NCBI GenBank assembly: GCA_036924285.1
Contig: JAYKYS010000014.1
Span: 3,286,001-3,350,000, forward strand
Direction: 5' to 3'
DNA from: Asterella californica
Lineage: Eukaryota > Streptophyta > Marchantiopsida > Marchantiales > Aytoniaceae
Length of the DNA stretch: 64,000 nt
The notes beneath the pieces were generated by a model, which worked only from the letters and a program-made list of their open reading frames with translations, ran no database searches and was not told the DNA's origin. How positions within the stretch are numbered: position 1 is the first letter of the stretch; every line of letters begins with the position of its first letter. The position numbers and the translations under genes were made by a program. Below are positions 57,966 to 64,000 of this stretch, piece by piece.

Positions 57966-59225
57966 AACTAGTTTAGATGTATAGTAAATTGTACCTCCAT
58001 GCTAGATGGAATTTGTGGTTTAAATAATTGTACTTTGTGAGAATAAATTTTCCATCTATGATACACTACCATTCATCACAAGTAACCACACGATACAATC
58101 CGAAATCACAAGTTAACCACATGATTTGGGTTACTTTCGAAGCTGAATTTTGAATCTTGATAAAAACGAACATGCAAAAATATTACTAACAATATTATTC
58201 AAGATATCTAAAATCGAAAATTTAAAAACAACAAGTCTAAATGTATGTTTTGTACAGGTGATCATTTTTTGGAACGTTTTATCTTAGAACGCAAACTCAA
58301 TCTAAATGGGTACAATAGTTAGCTTCAGATTATTTTGTTAAATTTCAACATAATGCAATATTTTGGAACAATATTTGATCGACAATGAATGTGATATATC
58401 ATATAATACGATGCGACATGTTAACATTAGGCTTACGAACGCATTTTTTACGAAACGAACGTAACCTTCTCCGGATGTAGCATGTTGCGAACTTCATTAA
58501 ACATAGAGTATATTTTGTATAAGTGGTCATTTTATCATAACGTGTGAACGGACCAAATCTTAGAACTGAACTAATATTGATCTAAGCTCCATACTTATTA
58601 TTTTTTATTAAATTATTAAATTCAACATAAGAAAGTGTTTTGTAAGATCCATGTTGGAAAGAGAATGAAGGATATATATCTTATAATATAACTAACATGA
58701 TAACATTGGACTTGTATTCTTCAGAACGAACGCATGCTTCCTCAAGTCTCGCATATGCTACATTAAACCCAAAGTGCGAGTATAAAAGCAAAGAAAGGAA
58801 TACATTTTTTCTCCCATTGTACTTCAGATTGGAGAGAAGAACTGTATTTCATATTTCTCAATAATTAGTTGTGAAGTGAATCTCCAATGTTAATAATTAG
58901 TTGTGAAGTGAATCTCCAATGTTAAGGTGTTAAGCTCTGGGGAAGCTTCGATTTAAATCCTTACAGATTTGGTTAACATATTGGATTCTCAAAGAAAAAT
59001 TATATCAACAAAAGTATTTTGGATATAACGGTTAGTGTTTTTTTCTCAGACAACTCACCTCTAGAATAAAGTCCTGCTGGTTACCATGCATATTTTTACG
59101 GACAAATGGCTTTAAACTCAAATGCCTCTCTCTAAAATATAGAAACGAAATGAAAATCTCACACTACTTTCCGGTTTTTATCTTCTTATCATTTCAGAAA
59201 AATCAATGGTTAACTATGCAAATGA
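57966..59225 (+). repeat. AT-rich repeat R3, copy 2 (longer)
   Basis: Diverged match to 48777-49290 in the same orientation, with about 740 extra bases. The extra part includes a diverged internal tandem duplication (about 58247-58510 and 58514-58760, both containing the ttttgta..tcattt and aacatt.g.ctt blocks). A TATA-like tataaaag lies near 58780. Confidence 0.5.
58860..58923 (+). repeat. Exact 32-bp tandem duplication
   Basis: Positions 58860-58891 and 58892-58923 are identical and each begin aataattagttgtgaag. The lack of any difference points to a recent slippage event inside otherwise diverged repeat R3. Confidence 0.9.
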
Positions 59226-60622
59226 ATAGAAACAATATAGAGTAAAATAAATTGTGGAGCCAAAATGGTTAGACGAAATTCTGTCGTATTACTTTTTGAA
59301 TGATTGAGGGAAACTGGATGTGTTAATTTATATTTTATACAAGTGCGTATCTAAATTAGATTCCTACAGCACCATATTAAGCATACATAATGGCCTAGCT
59401 GAAGTTCGATTGCAGTTAACGTAAAAAATTAAATCTTTATTTTGGACACGCACCAGTGACAACTTGCATTTGTGTTTCACAACATACTGTCTTTCCCCTC
59501 TCCACTCCTTTAACCAGTCTATAAACCGACTATAAACAAAACGAGAAATAAAATGAATGATTGAATATTTTCAAGAGAACACGATGTCATTTATTCTGGA
59601 GCGAGAGCACTGCTTCTCGTGAAAGTTATAGTTTTATTATCCTATTTTTGCGGATGGAGATCCGAATGCAAGTATACAATAGCTTTTTTTTATCTTAGAA
59701 GTGTAAATTTAAGTTCCTCTGCTATTTGCGAACAAGTATCTCCATTAAAAGTTCAAACTAATATATTAAAAGTCATGTTATTTTCTTTCGTCATTTACAC
59801 TTCTATTTCTATTTCATTGCTTACACATATATTTTAAACACAGTTCTCGAAGTATTGTTCATGCCATACAATGTTATTCTTTTCTCTCTAATGGGTTGTA
59901 AGAAATAATAAAAGTGAATTTCGACACTAACTTTCTGCTTGTCTCTTTGTTCTTTCTGGCCAGAAGTTCATGTTACATACATATTTGACCTTTGATTGAA
60001 TGGTTAATGTGACCATCCTTGCCAACTTGCGAAGCCATCTCTTCTTAGGGGAAGAGGGGAAAAATGTAAGATAATTGCAGTTGAAAACTGAGTTATGTTT
60101 TTGGTTACAAGCGTGAAACTAACGATTAGAACGCATTACGAGAAAATACTGAAATGATCAAAGAAAAGTATTTCTTTGCAGAGAAGCACGTTTGGAAGAA
60201 TGCTTGACGACAACGTGAAACTTAATTTGGAGTCTCTACGATTACTAATAGTTGCTGGAGCTCACACTTGACGCGACAAGGAAAATAAACCATCAACATA
60301 GATTCAAAAGATGTCTTGAATCTAACATAAAACCTTTGTCCCGCAACAAATGATAAGATGTGTTATATCATCGTTCATCTGTGAACCAACCCTTTTGCAA
60401 GGAAGAGTTGAATTAAATTAACAGTTGCATATGCAGCTCGTTTTGGGAAATTGTCTTACAGAAGAAGAGAGGATTTTTAAGCTAGAAGGGAACTGCAGAA
60501 TTGAGGCCAAGAACCTGATTCGAGTAAGATATCCGGTGATGGGTTTGGGACAGTGGGAGTCACAGCCGACTGAATCTGATTATCTCACGGATGGCAGGAG
60601 TAGCGTAGCATAGCTGTCCCAT
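59226..60622. other. AT-rich non-coding stretch upstream of the kelch gene
   Basis: Short frames at 59619-59837 and 60425-60613 match nothing. The sequence becomes richer in GC from about 60520, toward the promoter. Confidence 0.5.
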
Positions 60623-60630
60623 TATAAAAG
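60623..60630 (+). promoter_or_regulatory. Probable TATA box of the kelch gene
   Basis: tataaaag lies 439 bases before the ATG at 61069, where composition changes from AT-rich spacer to gene-like. A start near 60655 would give a 5' leader of about 410 bases. No other TATA-like site is as good between here and the ATG. Confidence 0.4.
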
Positions 60631-61068
60631 GAAGCAGGTGTCCATACAAAATGTGGTCGCCCTTCTGAAACAGCGGGGACTGGAACAGCCTCCTGCCGCT
60701 CCGGGCGGGGGAAGCTTTCATTCATTTTTCAGTGCACAACAGGCAGACAGAGAGCGAAAGTGAAAGAGAAAGTGATTGCTGGCCTGCCCGCTTGATTGTA
60801 TGACTGGGTAGTTTGTCCTGACATGCTGCCGCTGCATGCAGCTTACGAATGAATGTATTTATTCTTTTTCGACTTTTTACCAAAGAACGGATTTGATGAC
60901 AGCCGACGGGCATGGGAGGGTCGATGGTACCGACAGACGGGGCGGGTCAGAAATTGGTTGAATCTGAGAAAGTTGCGTAGTTGGATCGAACTCGGACTCA
61001 GACTCAGATCAGCCACAGGAAGCTTCAGGTTTTTGTTCTGAAATTGAAGATCGCATAAGTCTGGAGAC

Positions 61069-64000
61069 ATGAAGTGGGTTCAAGCCACGGGGAGAGATTT
61101 CAAGGGCGATCCGCCGTCCAGTCGGAGGTACGGACTTTAGATATTCTCCGTGTTTTGTAGTGCAACTCCCTCTACTCGTCTGGCAGAGTTACATTCTTGA
61201 GTAGAATTCAGCTCATTTAAAAATGTACTAATTTGGAGGCGGTTCTGAAATTTGGCGGACATGTAACACCAAATTTCAGGTTTTAAGGTGAGTGGAGTGT
61301 CCTGGATTCATGGAGATACCACATGTAATTTGGATCCTGTCAAGAAAAAATCACAAAACTGATTTGTACAGTCACTATATAGCAATGTGTACCAACTATG
61401 TATAGCAATCTGGGTGCATAGCTTCCCAGACGGTGACATAATCCCTTAAGCGTGTCAGCTTTTCGTGTATACCTACCAACATATTTTGTTGTGAATACTC
61501 AGGAGTTTTTTGAATACTTTCACATATCAGGAAGTATTTCCGTGTCATAAGTTTATCAAACACCTGCCTTGCATAGTGAAGGCCGTTTTGACTTGGTATC
61601 GGATCCCCACTAAACCTTAATTTGGTGATTTCACAGTGGTCACACGGCTGTGAAGGTCGGAAAATCGCTCTTGGCAGTTTTTGGTGGTCTGGTGGAGAAG
61701 AAGTTCTTGAATGATCTTAATGTTCTCGACACTGGTAAGTAGAACTGGGCACGGAGAGTTATTCAATTAAAGTTCGAGTTATAAGAATCATGTCATTATT
61801 CCGCTTCGTGCCAAGTTGCCTCGATGTTGCCAGACAACCATCCAATTTGTATATACTTCAGTCTAAGCCTGTAGCTCGAGTCCGTACTGAAATTCTAAAG
61901 TTTCTCGTCTCTCAATTCTAAACGGAAGTGCAGAAACTATGCAGTGGTACAAACCTGAATGCACTGGAAGCGGAGAAACCGGGCACATTGGTCCCAGCCC
62001 TCGAGCATTTCACGTCACTGTGGCTATTGATTGCCACTTGTTCATTTTTGGTGGGCGCTGTGGCCGCAAGCGGTCCGGAGCATGCACCCTACTTCTAGAT
62101 TTTTACGTTTGCCGATTGGGCATGGACTTTTCCTTATATCTCAAGTTTCTTAAAGAGTATGCACATGTCGATATGAGCATACCGGATACAGGGAAGAGGT
62201 CTAACTTCTGGTTTGTATTGTTTCAAGGCTGGGTGATTTCTGGATGTTAGACACAGGTGAGCACAACTACGTGTACGTCACAGTTTCCTGAAACGAATTG
62301 ATCCACAGTTTGTAAGCATTGTTCGTGTCATTTCTGACCATTGTCGCCTCCTTTTGAGTCTGCTGTAACTATATACGACTCTGTAGACGCGCTTGAAATA
62401 CGTTATAATGCTTGAAGAGTTCAGAACAAATCCATGATCAATTTTCTTTCATGGTACAGACACTTGGCAGTGGGCAGAACTTTCTGGTTATGGCGAATTG
62501 CCACCTCCTCGGGAGTTTTCAGCAGGTGCTTCAGTAGGCAACGGGAAGATTGTGATGTAAGCATCTTGTGGTATCATCCGGTCCACTAGTGAACTGGAAC
62601 TACTTTGGTTTGTTGATGGTGAAACTGGCAAACAAGTTTGACATGACTATGTTAATCTCAGGTTGTTGATTTGTTCATACTTTCCGTAAGTCCTAGCAGT
62701 TGCATTCTGTTCACTCGTTGTAGTTCTCTATATTTCTGGAGTTACCTTCACGTTTCAACGTCAGATTGATAGTATCTATAAGTACTTGTCCTACTTCTAC
62801 TCACTCTCCTGGAACTCGCTCATGCAGTTACGGTGGATGGGATGGCGAAAAGTGGCTTTCAGATGTTTACGTTCTCGATACAAGTACAGGCGTAACTTCC
62901 TTAGTGGTTGTGCGTTTGAGTTTGTCATATGTTCCTAAAGTACAGATGTGGTAAATACTAGTCATGTTTTGGTGCTGAGGCTTGTATCAGGTAACAGGGT
63001 CTTCGCTAAGAATTTTCTTCGAACTGTGACAGTTTCACTAGAATGGAGACAGCTGATAATCCAAGGGCCTTCACCAGCACCTCGCTGTGGGCACTCTGCA
63101 ACCATGGTCGAGAAGAGGATGCTAGTTTTTGGCGGCCGTGGTGAGTTCCTTGGGTAAATGTGTTGGAGGTTGCTGAAAGACTTGTTAATTTGCAATTTCT
63201 GCTCGTGACTTCGGCGGCAGAGGTCAAGGGTTTCTCAGGATTCAGATGCGTTACTTGAAGTTTTAATGAACTAAGGTTGCGGCATCTCTGTTTCTTCACA
63301 CCTTTTACTTTCTTCATGGATTACCTCATGCCGCGCATTCCTTTGCATTGAGGTCCAAGGAGTGCTCTTCAGCACATCCAGTGTTTGAAATTGACTTCTC
63401 CTCAGTCTTTCGAGCTTTTTCAGCGACTTGAGGTTAGCGTCTATAGTTGTTGAGCATGTCACCGCAAGTGAGTGAGATGGATGTTTCACATTCGGAGTTG
63501 TCATACTGAGGGAAATGTCCTGTTTCTCGTAATGAGATGCTGATCACGTTTGTGCCTAGCGAAATATTGTGAGCTATAGATTTGAAGTGAGTTATTACTT
63601 TTCAGGAGCCGGAGGAGCAATTATGGGTGATCTGTGGGCTTTGAAAGGTCTATTTGATGAAGGTACGTTTGGACTTGCTTTACGCATCGTTCAGGAAGGT
63701 CTCAAATTGGACACAGTTTCTTTGCTGCATCATCTGCGATACTTAATCTACGGGTTGATGAAAGTTCGATGTATGAATAAGCAGTCTCCTGCAGGTGGCG
63801 GGTGCAGGGTGCCTCCAGCTTCCACTGACTTGGCAATGAAAATCTACGGTTAGGTCTTTATTATTTGGTCCGACATGTCTGGAGAGATTTCTTAGTTGCC
63901 AAAGTCGTGTGCCCCTGCAGAGCGAGAGCCTGCGGGTTGGACACAACTAAAGCTTCCTGGGACTGCTCCTGCCGCACGTTGTGGCCACTCGACCACATCC
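61069..64000 (+). CDS. Kelch-repeat (galactose oxidase-type beta-propeller) protein, 5' part
   Basis: Kelch propellers are protein-interaction platforms; the partner is unknown. Nine exons: 61069-61127, 61637-61734, 61934-62072, 62228-62256, 62460-62556, 62828-62883, 63033-63140, 63606-63662 and 63921 to beyond 64000. Phases agree at every junction. The product starts [19 protein letters not shown], then [116 protein letters not shown] and [19 protein letters not shown]. These are successive kelch units with the paired Gly, the Tyr/Phe and the Trp. The order matches the short plant kelch protein typified by Arabidopsis At1g51540, as I recall it, about 400 residues. The window cuts it after roughly 230 residues. 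Confidence 0.94.

Overview
This is nuclear DNA from a land plant with motile sperm, most likely a bryophyte (moss or liverwort). All recognised genes are split by GT-AG introns. One of them encodes the ciliary protein IFT140, which seed plants lack. Another encodes a plastid-type glucose-6-phosphate dehydrogenase. Gene-bearing stretches alternate with visibly AT-rich islands (about 21.2-25.1 kb and 47.8-60.4 kb) full of retrotransposon debris. There is no operon structure, phage, CRISPR array or rRNA gene, and I found no convincing tRNA gene.

Layout. 1-4.99 kb: no supported exon; degenerate Ty1/Copia pieces in both orientations. 4.99-13.46 kb (+): 18 exons for the C-terminal TPR half of IFT140, with an internally deleted Copia element (two LTRs and a primer-binding site) in intron 7 and a minisatellite plus an interlocked double inverted repeat in intron 16. 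14.19-19.44 kb (-): complete 10-exon plastidic G6PDH, convergent with IFT140. 20.71-20.90 kb: a probable tRNA-derived SINE with 15-bp target duplications, inside a cluster of short hairpins. 21.2-28.1 kb: mostly non-coding, with a probable solo LTR and a few unassigned short ORFs. 28.11-35.74 kb (-), with probable 5' exons at 44.2-46.5 kb: a large nuclear protein with an AT-hook, an Ala-rich helix and two Agenet/Tudor-like modules, like the plant G2484-1 family. Its introns carry several copies of two dispersed repeat families. 47.5-60.6 kb: AT-rich island with Copia and Ty3/Gypsy remnants, long hairpins, and a decayed gene for an HUH/Rep endonuclease that looks replitron-like. 61.07-64.0 kb (+): first nine exons of a kelch-repeat protein, cut by the window end.

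The four genes serve unrelated functions (ciliary transport, plastid NADPH supply, chromatin or nuclear regulation, and a beta-propeller scaffold) and show no sign of being co-regulated. The most unusual item is the HUH/Rep pseudogene at 55.3-56.1 kb. Exon coordinates were built by hand from splice sites, reading-phase continuity and remembered family sequence; they have not been tested by alignment or RNA data.
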